Assembly: GCF_900142725.1 (NCBI RefSeq)
Contig: NZ_FRBW01000002.1
Location: 434,001 to 498,000 of the forward strand
Length of the DNA stretch: 64,000 nt
DNA from: Roseibium suaedae
GTDB lineage: Bacteria > Pseudomonadota > Alphaproteobacteria > Rhizobiales > Stappiaceae
Direction of reading: 5' to 3'
Both the position numbers and the translations under genes were made by a program. A model generated the notes under the pieces. It was not told the DNA's origin. It ran no database searches and saw nothing but the letters and a program-made list of their open reading frames with translations. Below, piece by piece: positions 8,431 through 18,117 of the stretch. Positions within the stretch are counted from its first letter, which is position 1. Each line of letters opens with the position of its first letter.

Positions 8431-9758
8431 CCATGGCCCTCCTGCACGAGATCGGCACTGATGCCCTTGGCCTTGCCTGAAAGTGAAATCGACGGTGTGC
8501 GCGTGGAGATAAGTCCGCGCGGCTTCCACACCATGATACCGACCATCAGCAGACCGAAGACCAGCATGCGGTACTCGGCAAATTCACGGATCAGCTCGAA
8601 GCCGCCGATCATGACGACAGCAGCAATCACCACGCCGATCTGGCTGCCCAGACCGCCCAGAACCACGATGGCCAGAATGACCGCGGATTCCATGAAGGTG
8701 AAGCTTTCCGGAGAGATGAAGCCCTGACGGGTGGCAAAGAACGACCCGGCAAACCCGCCGAACATTGCACCGAGCGCGAAGGCGGTCAGCTTGGTGTTGG
8801 TGGTGTTGATGCCCAGGGACCGGCAGGCGATCTCGTCTTCACGCAGGGCCTCCCAGGCCCGGCCAACCGGCAGCTTGCGCAGACGCATGGTCACGAAATT
8901 CGTCACGAGCGCCATGGCAAGGATGAGATAGTAGAGGAAGATGATGCGGTGGATCGAGCTGTAGTCCAGTCCGAAGAAGGCAGCAAAGCCATCGTCGCCG
9001 CGCTCGAACTCCAGACCGAAGAAGCTCGGCCGCGGAATGCCGGAAATACCATCCGGACCACCGGTAAAATCATACCAGTTCAACAGAACCACACGGATGA
9101 TTTCCCCGAAGGCGAGCGTCACGATGGCCAGGTAGTCACCGCGCAGGCGCAGGACCGGGAAGCCCAGCATGATGCCCCAGAGTGCGGCCAGAATGCCGGC
9201 CAGCGGCAGGCAGATCCAGAATGACAGACCGAAATAATGGGCCAGCAGCGCGTAGGAATAGGCGCCGACCGCATAGAAGGCCACGTAACCCAAGTCAAGC
9301 AGACCGGCAAGGCCCACCACGATGTTCAGGCCCCAGCCCAGCATGACATAGGTTGTCACCAGGATGGCGAGGTCGAGATACCGGCGGGACCCGGAAGCCC
9401 CGTAGTAGCTCATCAGCAGGAACGGCAGGACCACAGCAAGGACCAGGAAGACCGGCATGGCGAACTTGCCAAGGCCGGAAAAGCTGCTGGCCTTCGGCAT
9501 CATGCCCGACATGATGCCCGTAACCGGCTTGTCGGACTTCCAGACAAACAGGTTCAAGAGCAGACGGCCGAAGAAGACGATGGCCACCGCAATGGCCACG
9601 GCACCCCAGCGGTATTCGATACCGAGCTGACCACCCATGCCGCTGGCCACTTCCGCCTTCATGCCGAGCATGAGGGAGAAGAGCGCCAGTGCAATAAGTC
9701 CCCCGGCGACCGAGTCCTTGACGGCGGACACGAACCGGCTTTCGCTTTGCGCGCTCAT
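8427..9758 (-). CDS. livM: Branched-chain amino acid ABC transporter, permease LivM
   Basis: A 443-residue inner-membrane permease with about ten hydrophobic helices. The core shows the LivM patterns GLNIVVGLAGLLDLGYVAFY and RLRGDYLAIVTLAFGEI. The first about 100 residues hold two or three extra helices before the core, the long form common in alphaproteobacteria. It forms the channel with LivH. It starts one base after the livH stop and ends overlapping livG, so the four genes are one transcript. Confidence 0.94.
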   Translation of the reverse strand: MSAQSESRFVSAVKDSVAGGLIALALFSLMLGMKAEVASGMGGQLGIEYRWGAVAIAVAIVFFGRLLLNLFVWKSDKPVTGIMSGMMPKASSFSGLGKFAMPVFLVLAVVLPFLLMSYYGASGSRRYLDLAILVTTYVMLGWGLNIVVGLAGLLDLGYVAFYAVGAYSYALLAHYFGLSFWICLPLAGILAALWGIMLGFPVLRLRGDYLAIVTLAFGEIIRVVLLNWYDFTGGPDGISGIPRPSFFGLEFERGDDGFAAFFGLDYSSIHRIIFLYYLILAMALVTNFVTMRLRKLPVGRAWEALREDEIACRSLGINTTNTKLTAFALGAMFGGFAGSFFATRQGFISPESFTFMESAVILAIVVLGGLGSQIGVVIAAVVMIGGFELIREFAEYRMLVFGLLMVGIMVWKPRGLISTRTPSISLSGKAKGISADLVQEGHG

Positions 9759-9759
9759 A

Positions 9760-10692
9760 TCAGACCTTCTCCACTTCCGGCTTGCCGAGCAGACCTTCGG
9801 GCATGAAGATCAGAACGATGGCAAGGATGGAGAACGCCGCAACGTCCTTGTATTCGACCGAGAAGTAACCGGACCAGAAGGTCTCGATCAGGCCGATCAG
9901 CAAGCCGCCAAGCATGGCGCCCGGCAGAGAGCCGATGCCGCCCAGAACGGCTGCGGTGAAGGCCTTCACACCGGCAAGGAAGCCGATGTAGAAGTCGATC
10001 ACGCCATAATAGATCAGGAACATCAAGCCAGCGACGGAGGCGAGCGATGCACCCATGACGAAGGTCAGTGAAATCGTCCGGTCCACGTTGATACCCAGCA
10101 GCGACGCCATCTTGCGGTCCTGCTCGCAGGAACGCTGGGCGCGGCCAAGCGAGGTCTTGTTGATCAAGGTGGTAAAGCCGATCATCAGAACCGTGGTCAC
10201 CACGATGATCAGGATCTGCGAATAGGACAGCTGCACCACGAACCCGCTGTCACCAGAACCATCACTCAAGGTGAAACCACCCGGGATGAGCGGCTGCAGC
10301 GGCTTGTTGCGGGCGCCTTGCGAAATCTGGACGAAGTTCTGCAGAACGATCGAAGCGCCGATGGCCGTGATCAGCGGCGCCAGGCGGAAAGAACCGCGCA
10401 GAGGCCGGTAGGCGATCCGTTCAACCGTCCAGCCCCAGACAGATGTCAGGGCCATGGACACGATCAGGATCGCGATGAGTGCGAGGATCAGAAGCGCCAG
10501 CGGCATCGACGCCGTCACACCGAGAGCGACGATCAGGATCAGCGATATGAATGCGCCGACCATGAAAATATCGCCATGGGCGAAGTTGATCATACCGATG
10601 ATGCCGTACACCATCGTGTAGCCGATGGCGATAAGGCCATAGATCGACCCTAGCGTCACCCCGTTGATGAGCTGTTGTAAGAAGTATTCCAT
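9760..10692 (-). CDS. livH: Branched-chain amino acid ABC transporter, permease LivH
   Basis: A 310-residue inner-membrane permease with about eight helices, opening MEYFLQQLINGVTLGSIYGL and containing GYTMVYGIIGMINFAHGD, the LivH signature. It is the first gene of the operon. The true start is the ATG of MEYFL; the much longer upstream frame covers the leader region and has no family similarity. The binding site is a G-run (CGGGGGT) about twelve bases upstream, rather far away. Confidence 0.94.
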   Translation of the reverse strand: MEYFLQQLINGVTLGSIYGLIAIGYTMVYGIIGMINFAHGDIFMVGAFISLILIVALGVTASMPLALLILALIAILIVSMALTSVWGWTVERIAYRPLRGSFRLAPLITAIGASIVLQNFVQISQGARNKPLQPLIPGGFTLSDGSGDSGFVVQLSYSQILIIVVTTVLMIGFTTLINKTSLGRAQRSCEQDRKMASLLGINVDRTISLTFVMGASLASVAGLMFLIYYGVIDFYIGFLAGVKAFTAAVLGGIGSLPGAMLGGLLIGLIETFWSGYFSVEYKDVAAFSILAIVLIFMPEGLLGKPEVEKV

Positions 10693-11024
10693 GTCGTTGT
10701 TCAGACCCCCGGAAGGCTCAAGCCATCTCTTTGTTGTCAGAGTGCATTTTTGCACATTGAAAAAAGTGGTAGCAAGACCACGCTTTTGAGACAATTCCCT
10801 CTTCGAACTGCCACGAATAAAAACAAGAATTTTCTCTTGTGGCAAATTATGGGAAAATTTTTCCGTACCGGAAATTACTGGCCACCCACCTTTCGACCTT
10901 CGCTCGAACGGTTCCTTAAACCGGAGCATGATAGTCGAAAGCCTCTGACATTTGACCAGACAGGGATATAACACCCCGATTGGCCACCGGGCGCAAGCCC
11001 AGGACGCAGTTTGACTGCAAGACG
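10693..11024. promoter_or_regulatory. liv operon leader and divergent promoter region with hairpins
   Basis: About 330 bases separate livH (minus) from the flavin reductase gene (plus). The AT-rich half next to livH holds several small perfect hairpins: GTGCA-TTTT-TGCAC near 10740, GTGGT-AGCAAG-ACCAC near 10768, and ACAAGA / TCTTGT at 10823-10840. Read on the minus strand the last one is followed by TTTTATT, like a weak terminator about 120 bases ahead of livH, so transcription of the liv operon could be attenuated. No coding frame in this stretch is supported. Confidence 0.45.
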
Positions 11025-11612
11025 ATGGAGCCGCGTTTGAGCACCTTGAAAACCACGCAATCCCGCCAACCGGGCACGGACACCGTTTCAGGTACCGACA
11101 CGGCCAAAGGAAATGCTGGTGACGGTCAGCTTACCCAGGCAACTTTCCGCGAGGCCATGAGCCGCATCGCTACTGCCGTGCACGTCCTGACCACCGATGG
11201 TGCGGCTGGCCGGGCCGGTGCCACGGTGTCGGCCGTATGTTCCGTCACCGATACCCCGCCGACGATTCTGGTCTGCGTCAACCGCTCCAGCCGCATCCAT
11301 GGCGCCATTCAGTCCAATGGCGTCTTCTGCGTGAACACGCTTTCCTCCGGCCATCAGGCTCTTTCAGACGCCTTTGCCGGACGGGGAAATCTGGAAATGG
11401 ATGCCCGTTTCAAGCTGACAACCTGGACACCGATGCTGTCCGGCAGCCCGGCCCTGAGTCCCGCTCTGGTTTCCGTCGATTGCCAGGTCGAAACCATCAC
11501 CGACATCGGAACCCATTCGGTGATCCTCGGGACGGTCAATGACATCCGCATGGACAGCGATGAAGGCTCCCTGATCTACGTCCGGCGCGGTTACCACGGC
11601 CTTCCCGGCTAA
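11025..11612 (+). CDS. Flavin reductase family protein
   Basis: A protein of about 195 residues with a flavin reductase-like split-barrel domain (from FREAMSRIATAVHVLT to the C-terminal YVRRGYHGL), similar to HpaC and RutF, which use NAD(P)H to reduce FMN/FAD for a partner monooxygenase. The pattern TVSAVCSVTDTPPTILVCVN is typical of the FMN-binding core. No two-component monooxygenase is adjacent, so the partner is unknown. The start is uncertain: the ATG used has no good binding site, a TTG 45 bases upstream is possible, and the domain itself begins about 40 residues in. The first 40 residues look unstructured. Confidence 0.85.
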   Translation: MEPRLSTLKTTQSRQPGTDTVSGTDTAKGNAGDGQLTQATFREAMSRIATAVHVLTTDGAAGRAGATVSAVCSVTDTPPTILVCVNRSSRIHGAIQSNGVFCVNTLSSGHQALSDAFAGRGNLEMDARFKLTTWTPMLSGSPALSPALVSVDCQVETITDIGTHSVILGTVNDIRMDSDEGSLIYVRRGYHGLPG

Positions 11613-11716
11613 GTCCGGCCCCCTTTCCCTCGCTCTTCTCCACCCATTGCATGAACGTTGGCATCCTTGGAAAATGAGCCTAGGCTGAGCTGAAACTCAT
11701 CCGCCCTGGAGCCATC

Positions 11717-12721
11717 ATGCAAGGTCCGCGCAATCTGATCACTGACGTTCCCGGGCTCCTGGTCGGCAATGCCTCCGACCCGGTTCTGAAGTCCGGCGCA
11801 ACCGTGCTGCTTCCGGAAGACCCTGCTGTTGCCTCCGTCGCAATCCATGGCGGCGCGCCCGGAACGCGCGAAATCGCCCTTCTGGAACCCGAACAGACAG
11901 TGGCCGCCGTGGACGCCATCGTGCTGGCGGGCGGCTCGGCATTCGGTCTTGATGCAGGTGCCGGTGTTCAGGGACGCCTTGCCGAACTTGGGCGGGGCTA
12001 TCAGGTTGGTCCGGTGCGGGTTCCCATCGTTCCCACCGCCATCCTGTTCGATCTGCTCAATGGCGGGGACAAGAGCTGGGGCCAGTCTGCTCCTTACCGT
12101 GACCTTGGCCGCGCGGCGCTGGATGCGGCCGGATATGATTTCCCGCTCGGCACAGTTGGTGCCGGCACCGGGGCAACGACAGCCAACCTGAAGGGCGGCC
12201 TCGGATCTGCGTCCATGGTCCTCGCCAATGGGATCACCGTGGGTGCAATCGTTGCCGTCAACGCCCTCGGCCGCGCCACCGTTGGTGACAGCCGGCATTT
12301 CTGGGCTTCGCCCTTCGAATTTGGCGACGAATTTGGCGCCTTTGGCCTGCCCCATCCCCTGCCCGCAGATGCAGTTTCCGTCCGCACCAAACTGGACGCC
12401 CTGAAGGCTGGCGCGAACACGACGATTGCAGCCGTAGCCACCGACGCTGCCCTGACCAAGTCGGAGGCCAAACGGCTTGCGGTCATGGCCCATGACGGCC
12501 TTGCCCGCGCGCTGTGGCCTGCGCACACCCCTCTGGATGGTGACCTCGTTTTCGCCCTGTCCACCGGCCGCAAGCCTCTGGACCGCCAGCTGGAGGACAT
12601 GGTGCAGATTGGAGCTGCCGCAGCTTCCTGCCTTGCCCGGGCAATCGCCCGCGGCATCTACCACGCCAGCCCGGCCCCGGATGATCCGGTGCCGACCTGG
12701 CAGCAGAGATTTGGCTCCTGA
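11717..12721 (+). CDS. P1 family peptidase (DmpA/aminopeptidase, S58)
   Basis: A 334-residue member of the self-processing Ntn-like P1 peptidases (DmpA, BapA, 6-aminohexanoate oligomer hydrolase). Visible hallmarks are the opening ITDVPGLLVGNASD, the glycine-rich AIVLAGGSAFGLDAGAGV, and the autocleavage region ANTTIAAVATDA, where the precursor is cut and the new N-terminal Thr or Ser acts as nucleophile. It has no signal peptide and is probably cytoplasmic, cleaving small N-terminal residues, D-amino acid or beta-peptide substrates; the exact specificity is not readable. The ATG has GGAG upstream. It converges on the indolepyruvate oxidoreductase gene, with only seven bases between stops. Confidence 0.92.
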   Translation: MQGPRNLITDVPGLLVGNASDPVLKSGATVLLPEDPAVASVAIHGGAPGTREIALLEPEQTVAAVDAIVLAGGSAFGLDAGAGVQGRLAELGRGYQVGPVRVPIVPTAILFDLLNGGDKSWGQSAPYRDLGRAALDAAGYDFPLGTVGAGTGATTANLKGGLGSASMVLANGITVGAIVAVNALGRATVGDSRHFWASPFEFGDEFGAFGLPHPLPADAVSVRTKLDALKAGANTTIAAVATDAALTKSEAKRLAVMAHDGLARALWPAHTPLDGDLVFALSTGRKPLDRQLEDMVQIGAAAASCLARAIARGIYHASPAPDDPVPTWQQRFGS

Positions 12722-12728
12722 GTTTTTC

Positions 12729-15700
12729 TTATTCCGCAGCCTGCAGGTGCTGAGGCAGAGCACCATCGTTGCCCGCAGGCTTGCCATTGAGCTGGCCCAT
12801 CAACTGGGCGCGCTTCTCGGCAGCCTTGGCAAAATTCGCTTCCTTCACCGGACCGAAGCCGCGGATCTGGTCCGGAACACGGGCAATCTCCACCAGGAGG
12901 CCATAGTTGCCACCGTTGATCTTGGACAGGACAGCTTCAAGGTCGGCCCGGTAGCTCTGCACCAGTGCCCGCTCGGCCCGGCGCTCGGCGGTCCGGCCAA
13001 ACGGATCCATCCAGGTGCCGCGCAGTCCCTTCATCCGGTTCAGCAGCTTGAAGGCACTGAACACCCAGGGGCCAAAGGCGATCTTCTCAGGCCGCCCGGT
13101 CTTGGCATCCTTCTGATGAGCAATCAGCGGCGGCGCCAGATGCACCTTGATCTTCTTTGGATCGGCAAACCGTGCCTTGATCTTGGCCTTGAACTCTGGC
13201 GTCGAATAGAGCCGGGCCACTTCATACTCGTCCTTGTATGCCATGACCTTGTAGAGCATGCGGGCTGCCGTATCGGTCAGGCGCAAGGTGCCGGGGCCAT
13301 GGGTTTCGTCGGCGGCCCGGATCCGGCCAATCAGCTCCTTGTAGGAACGGGCATAGGCCGCATCTCCCCAAGCTTCCAGTTCGCGTGCGAAAGTCTCGAT
13401 CTCCTCCTCCAGCGACAGCTCCGGCGCGGCATCCTTTGGCAAGTGAGAAAGGATCGCCTCGGGATCAGCCGCCAGAACACGGCCAGCCCGGAACGCCTGA
13501 ATGTTGGAGGCGACGGACGTGCCGTTCAGGGTCAGAGCAGCCTCAACCGCAATGGCCGACACCGGCAGGCTGCCAGCCTGATAGGCCATGCCGATCAGGA
13601 TCATATTGGCATAGATCGCATCGCCCAGAAGCTTCTCGGCAATCCCGGCGGCATCCTGCGCCAGATAGAGATTGCAGCCCTCTGACAGGGCCCGGTCCAT
13701 CTTCACTTCGTCGAAGGAAAGGGTCTGCTTCAGCACGAATTCCGCCGTCGGCGCGACACGGGTGTTGGCAAAGGCAGCCGTCGTTTCCTTGTTGATAAGG
13801 CTCAGCTGCTCGGCATTGGTTGCGACCACCATGTCGCTGGCAATCAGGATATCGAGGCTTGCCGTGGGAACCCGCGGCCCTTCGATCGGGCGCGTGCCAC
13901 CGGCAAAACGCACGTGGGAGGTCACAGGGCCGCCCTTTTGCGCAAGTCCGGTCATGTCCAGGGTCGAAGCGTGATTACCGTCTATATGAGCTGCCATGGC
14001 CAGCACCGCGCTGACAGTGGTCACCCCCATGCCGCCGATGCCGGCAATCAGCATGTTGCGGGTCTGGGCCAGGCTCGGCAGCCTGGGCTCCGCGAGCTTG
14101 GCCACCAGCGCTTCCACATCGATCTCCGCCTTGTCTGCCTTGCGTAGCGCCGCGCCCTCGATTTCCACGAAGGACGGGCAGAAGCCCTTCACGCAGGAGA
14201 AGTCCTTGTTGCAGCTCGACTGGTTGATCTGCCGCTTTTCGCCGAACGGGGTCTGCAGGGGCTCGACCGAAAGGCAGTTGGACTGAATCGAGCAATCGCC
14301 ACAGCCTTCGCAAACCCGGTCATTGATGAAGAGACGTTTGTCCGGATCCTGCATCAGGCCGCGCTTGCGGCGGCGGCGCTTTTCGGTCGCGCAGGTCTGG
14401 TCATAGATGAGGACTGAGACGCCAGGATAGGCCATCAGCTCGGTCTGAAGGCTCATGAGTTCATCCCGGTGACGCACTTTCGTACCGGTCGCCAGATCGC
14501 TCCAGCCGCCGTAAAGCTCCGGCGTTTCGCTGAGAACCTCGATCCGGCCGACGCCTTCGGCTTCAAGCTCGCGGGTCATCTGGGCAACGCTCATGGGCCC
14601 GTCGACAGGCTGACCACCGGTCATCGCGACCGCGTCGTTGAACAGGACCTTGTAGGTGATCGAAGCCTTGGCAGCGACCGCCTGACGGATCGCCAGAATG
14701 CCGGAATGGTAGTAGGTGCCATCGCCCAGGTTGGCGAAGACATGCTTGTCCTTGGCAAAGGGCTGCTGACCGATCCAGAGCACGCCTTCGCCGCCCATCT
14801 GGATCTGGCCATCCGTGTTCCGTCCAGCAAGCTCGACCATGGCATGACAGCCGATGCCCGGCATCGCGCGTCCCCCCTCCGGGATAACGGTGGAGGTGGA
14901 GTGCGGACAACCGGAACAGAAATAGGGAATGCGCGCTGCGCGTTCTGCATGGCCCTGCGCCCACATGACCTGACGGTTCATGCGCTCTGCAACCTCCCGC
15001 ATGTCTGGGGTCACGACCTCTTCCGGCAACCAGCCCAGAAGGCCCTGCAGAATTTCAGCGATCGTCATTTCCAGAACGTCGGACAGGAACGGTGCCCCGT
15101 TTGGACGGCGCTTGCCCCAGATCTCCGGCCGGGCTTCCGGCGGCAGATGGTAGAAAATTTCCTTGATCTGCGGTTCCATGAAGGCCCGCTTGTGCTCGAC
15201 CACCAGAAGGCGGTCAGCCCCACGGGCGAAATCGATCAGCCCTTCCGGCTCCATCGGCCAGGTCATGGCTACCTTGTAGACCGCAAGGCCAAGCTCGGCC
15301 GCGCGCGCCTCGGTAATTCCGAGGAGTTCCAGCGCCTGACGCAGATCCCGGTAAGCCTTGCCGGTTGCCACAATGCCGAGCCGGACACGGCGGCCTGAGC
15401 CGAAACCGACCCGGTCAAGACCATTGGCCCGCACATAGGTCCGGGCGGCAGGAAGACGCAGGTCCCGAAGCAGGCGCTCGGTTTCAAGCCGGTTGCCGAG
15501 AAGCAGGTCCCGGTTGATGGAATGGTCCTTGCGCGGATCGCCGATCGGCGGGCGGATCATCGCCAGACGGCGGTCATCCACATTGATGGTTGCCGAGGCA
15601 TCCATGGTGTCGGCGATGCAGATCAACGCGCTCCAGAGGCCGGCAAACCGGGACATTTCAAGGCCATGAAGACCAAAGTCCAGAACGTCCTGAATATCGG

Positions 15701-16229
15701 AGGGATTGAGAACCGGCATCTCGGCATGCTGGAAGAAAAATTCGCTCTGCCCCGGTAGAACGGAAGATTTTGCCAGATGGTCATCACCGGCAAGCGCCAG
15801 CACGCCGCCATTGCGATCCGTGCCGGAGGCATTTGCCTGCTTCAGCGCATCCCCTGCCCGGTCAACGCCCGGGGCCTTGCCGTACCAGATGCCAAAGACG
15901 CCATCAAAGTCCGAGCCCTGTCCATGGCCGCGCAGCTTCTGGCTGCCCCAGACGGCGGTCGCTCCCAGTTCCTCGTTCACGCCCGGCTGAAAATGAACAT
16001 CGAAAGGCGCCAGATGCCGCTTCGCGCGCTGAAGCTCCGTATCGTAGCCTCCCAGCGGAGACCCGCGATAGCCGGAAATGAAGCCTCCCGTCTTCAGTCC
16101 CGCCTCACGGTCACGCCGCGCCTGATCGAGGGGCAGTCTGACAAGGGCTTGAATGCCAGTCAGATAAACCTGCCCCCGCGTCGCGGTATATTTGTCATCC
16201 AAGGTGACCCTGGGCACTACGACGTTCAT
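12729..16229 (-). CDS. Indolepyruvate ferredoxin oxidoreductase, fused alpha/beta form
   Basis: A 1166-residue single-chain 2-oxoacid oxidoreductase that converts arylpyruvates (from transamination of aromatic amino acids) to aryl-acetyl-CoA and passes electrons to ferredoxin. The order is: N-terminal pyrimidine domain (from GQVYLTGIQALVRLP, with YRGSPLGGYD), TPP-binding domain (PYFCSGCPHST, GIGCH, ANLGDGTYYHSG), a cysteine-rich ferredoxin-like insert (CEGCGDC, then CVKGFC), and the gamma domain near residue 720 (AGIGGMGVTTVSAVLA), ending in a C-terminal extension. The archaeal enzyme is IorA plus IorB; here both are in one polypeptide, the form found in aerobic proteobacteria. GAGGAGGAGAG precedes the ATG. 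The divergent Lrp gene is the likely regulator. Confidence 0.94.
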   Translation of the reverse strand: MNVVVPRVTLDDKYTATRGQVYLTGIQALVRLPLDQARRDREAGLKTGGFISGYRGSPLGGYDTELQRAKRHLAPFDVHFQPGVNEELGATAVWGSQKLRGHGQGSDFDGVFGIWYGKAPGVDRAGDALKQANASGTDRNGGVLALAGDDHLAKSSVLPGQSEFFFQHAEMPVLNPSDIQDVLDFGLHGLEMSRFAGLWSALICIADTMDASATINVDDRRLAMIRPPIGDPRKDHSINRDLLLGNRLETERLLRDLRLPAARTYVRANGLDRVGFGSGRRVRLGIVATGKAYRDLRQALELLGITEARAAELGLAVYKVAMTWPMEPEGLIDFARGADRLLVVEHKRAFMEPQIKEIFYHLPPEARPEIWGKRRPNGAPFLSDVLEMTIAEILQGLLGWLPEEVVTPDMREVAERMNRQVMWAQGHAERAARIPYFCSGCPHSTSTVIPEGGRAMPGIGCHAMVELAGRNTDGQIQMGGEGVLWIGQQPFAKDKHVFANLGDGTYYHSGILAIRQAVAAKASITYKVLFNDAVAMTGGQPVDGPMSVAQMTRELEAEGVGRIEVLSETPELYGGWSDLATGTKVRHRDELMSLQTELMAYPGVSVLIYDQTCATEKRRRRKRGLMQDPDKRLFINDRVCEGCGDCSIQSNCLSVEPLQTPFGEKRQINQSSCNKDFSCVKGFCPSFVEIEGAALRKADKAEIDVEALVAKLAEPRLPSLAQTRNMLIAGIGGMGVTTVSAVLAMAAHIDGNHASTLDMTGLAQKGGPVTSHVRFAGGTRPIEGPRVPTASLDILIASDMVVATNAEQLSLINKETTAAFANTRVAPTAEFVLKQTLSFDEVKMDRALSEGCNLYLAQDAAGIAEKLLGDAIYANMILIGMAYQAGSLPVSAIAVEAALTLNGTSVASNIQAFRAGRVLAADPEAILSHLPKDAAPELSLEEEIETFARELEAWGDAAYARSYKELIGRIRAADETHGPGTLRLTDTAARMLYKVMAYKDEYEVARLYSTPEFKAKIKARFADPKKIKVHLAPPLIAHQKDAKTGRPEKIAFGPWVFSAFKLLNRMKGLRGTWMDPFGRTAERRAERALVQSYRADLEAVLSKINGGNYGLLVEIARVPDQIRGFGPVKEANFAKAAEKRAQLMGQLNGKPAGNDGALPQHLQAAE

Positions 16230-16369
16230 CCGACTCTCCTCCTCAACGCGCCGAACCGCTGAATCAGCGGCGAGACTACAACGTCAATATCATCCTTTTC
16301 GGCGGCGATTTCTGTGCTATCGTGACCGCCATCCAACCGATTTGCGCAGGTTTATTTCCAAATACCGCC

Positions 16370-16849
16370 ATGAGTGAAAAATATCTCCTCGATCCGTCAG
16401 ACATCCGTGTTCTGCGCGTCCTGCAAAAGGATGCTTCCCTGTCCATCGCGGAGATCGCCAAAGAAGCGGGGATGAGCCAGACCCCCTGCTGGAGGCGAAT
16501 CAAGAAGCTGAAGGAACAAGGCATTATTCGCCAGATCACAGCGATTATCGACCGGGAATCCGTCGGCCTCGGCTTCGTCGCCTATTCCTTCGTCAAACTC
16601 ACGGTGCCAAGCCGGGAGAACATGGAGATCTTCGACCGGCTAATTCATTCCTGGCCCGAAGTCGTTACCTGTGAACGCATTACGGGCGCCGTTGATTATC
16701 TAATTAAGGTGGTCACGGACGACATCAAGACCTACGACAACTTCCTCAGGTTGAAGCTTCTCGACAATACACTGGTCTCGGATGTTCAGTCACGCATCGT
16801 GGTGAACACGGTCAAGGACACCGTGGCTCTGCCGCTTCGTGAGAACTGA
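16370..16849 (+). CDS. Lrp/AsnC family transcriptional regulator
   Basis: A 159-residue Lrp-type regulator: an N-terminal winged helix-turn-helix (LDPSDIRVLRVLQKDASLS, recognition helix MSQTPCWRRIKKL) and a C-terminal RAM ligand domain (GAVDYLIKVV). Such proteins sense amino acids. It is transcribed divergently from the indolepyruvate oxidoreductase across 140 bases and converges with the DadA-like gene, so control of aromatic or D-amino acid catabolism is the natural guess. The ATG of MSEKYLL is used; a GTG 48 bases upstream gives a longer frame that would not match the family's N-terminus. Confidence 0.93.
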   Translation: MSEKYLLDPSDIRVLRVLQKDASLSIAEIAKEAGMSQTPCWRRIKKLKEQGIIRQITAIIDRESVGLGFVAYSFVKLTVPSRENMEIFDRLIHSWPEVVTCERITGAVDYLIKVVTDDIKTYDNFLRLKLLDNTLVSDVQSRIVVNTVKDTVALPLREN

Positions 16850-16863
16850 GCCGCAGGCCGCAG

Positions 16864-18117
16864 TTATTTCCAGCTGACAAATCTCAAGGGCGAAAAGGGC
16901 AGCGTGTCGGCGAAGGTCTGACCCGTTGTGATCAGGTCCGCGATCATGCGCCCGCAGACTGGACCGAAAGTGAAGCCGGAATTGCCGTGGCCGAAGTTGT
17001 ACCAGAGGCCCGGGAACTTTGCGGACGCCCCCAGGACCGGCAAGGAATCCGGCAGATAGGGGCGGCTCCCCATCCAGGGCTCTGCCGGAACCGGCTGGCC
17101 CAGCGCGAAAATGTCCGAAGCCCTGCGCGAGGCACTGGCCAGTTGCACGGGATTGGGTGGAGAATCCCGCCAGGCGATTTCCGTTCCCGTGGTCAGGCGG
17201 ATGCCGCGCTCCACAGGGCTCAGCACATAGCCATGGTCCATATCCATGACCGGGCGGGACAGGGAAGCCCCGGAACTCGGGCGGAACTGCAGGTGATAGC
17301 CCCGGCTCACCGCGAGGGGAAAACTCTCGCCAAGCCTGGCAGAAAGATCCGCCGACCAGGGGCCCAGCGCCACCACGACCGCAGGCGCGCTGACATCCTT
17401 GCGCATGGCAGGCATCCACCAGGCATTGCGTCTGCGGGTCAGGCGCATGGCATCGCCATTCAGGAAGATCCCGCCCTGTTGGATGAAATAGCGCCAAAGG
17501 GCATCCGTCACGGCAGCCGGATTGGAAACACTCTCGCTCTCGGGCCAATAGACACCACTCAGCCCTTCGGAGCGAAGCCCCGGCTCGATGGATGCCAGAT
17601 CAGAGGCCTCGCATTCCCGGTAGTCGATGCCGTAGATCCGTGCGAAATGGCGTTCCCGTTCACCGGTCATGAAGCTCTGCTTCGACCGGTAGATCTGCAG
17701 CCAGCCGTTCTTGCGATAGAAGCGGTCGGCATTTGCCTTGGGCGCCAGCGCATGGTGCTCGGCAATGGCAGCCGCCCGCAGCGGCGACATCGCCCGAGCA
17801 TAGGCAAGCGCGCCCTGCGGTCCGCTGTGCCGGACATAAGACCTCAGCCAGGGCAGCAGCTTGATCAGGGTGCCTAGATCATAGGTCAGCGCCGTCGACT
17901 GCTTGAGTGCAATATCCAGGAGAATGGCGGGATCGGTGGGGACAGGCTCCGGACAGAACCCGTTTCGCGCGATGATACCGGCCGGGCCCATCGAGGTTTC
18001 TTCGCCGGGTTGGCGCCGGTCGATGAGCGCGACCTCCAGCCCGCGCAGCCGCAGGTGCACAGCCGTAGCAACGCCGATGATACCGGCGCCCAGGACAATG
18101 ACATCGACTTGCTGCAA
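16864..18117 (-). CDS. FAD-dependent oxidoreductase, D-amino acid dehydrogenase (DadA)-like
   Basis: A 417-residue flavoprotein of the DAO/DadA superfamily. The N-terminus has the dinucleotide-binding motif VIVLGAGIIGVATA and the acidic end of the second strand (ALIDRR). The C-terminal block GLWYNFGHGNSGFTFGP matches the DadA active-site end. It should oxidise D-amino acids to 2-oxoacids and pass electrons to quinone. I place the start at a TTG with AAGGGG five bases upstream, beginning MQQVDVIVL; there is no ATG before the FAD motif and a second TTG lies eight codons further upstream. It lies beside the Lrp regulator and the oxoacid oxidoreductase, which together would handle amino acid-derived oxoacids. 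Confidence 0.87.
   Translation of the reverse strand: MQQVDVIVLGAGIIGVATAVHLRLRGLEVALIDRRQPGEETSMGPAGIIARNGFCPEPVPTDPAILLDIALKQSTALTYDLGTLIKLLPWLRSYVRHSGPQGALAYARAMSPLRAAAIAEHHALAPKANADRFYRKNGWLQIYRSKQSFMTGERERHFARIYGIDYRECEASDLASIEPGLRSEGLSGVYWPESESVSNPAAVTDALWRYFIQQGGIFLNGDAMRLTRRRNAWWMPAMRKDVSAPAVVVALGPWSADLSARLGESFPLAVSRGYHLQFRPSSGASLSRPVMDMDHGYVLSPVERGIRLTTGTEIAWRDSPPNPVQLASASRRASDIFALGQPVPAEPWMGSRPYLPDSLPVLGASAKFPGLWYNFGHGNSGFTFGPVCGRMIADLITTGQTFADTLPFSPLRFVSWK

Noticed and set aside
7723..8727. Plus-strand frame over livG and livM
   Set aside because: It is antisense to ABC ATPase and permease motifs and has no recognisable domain.
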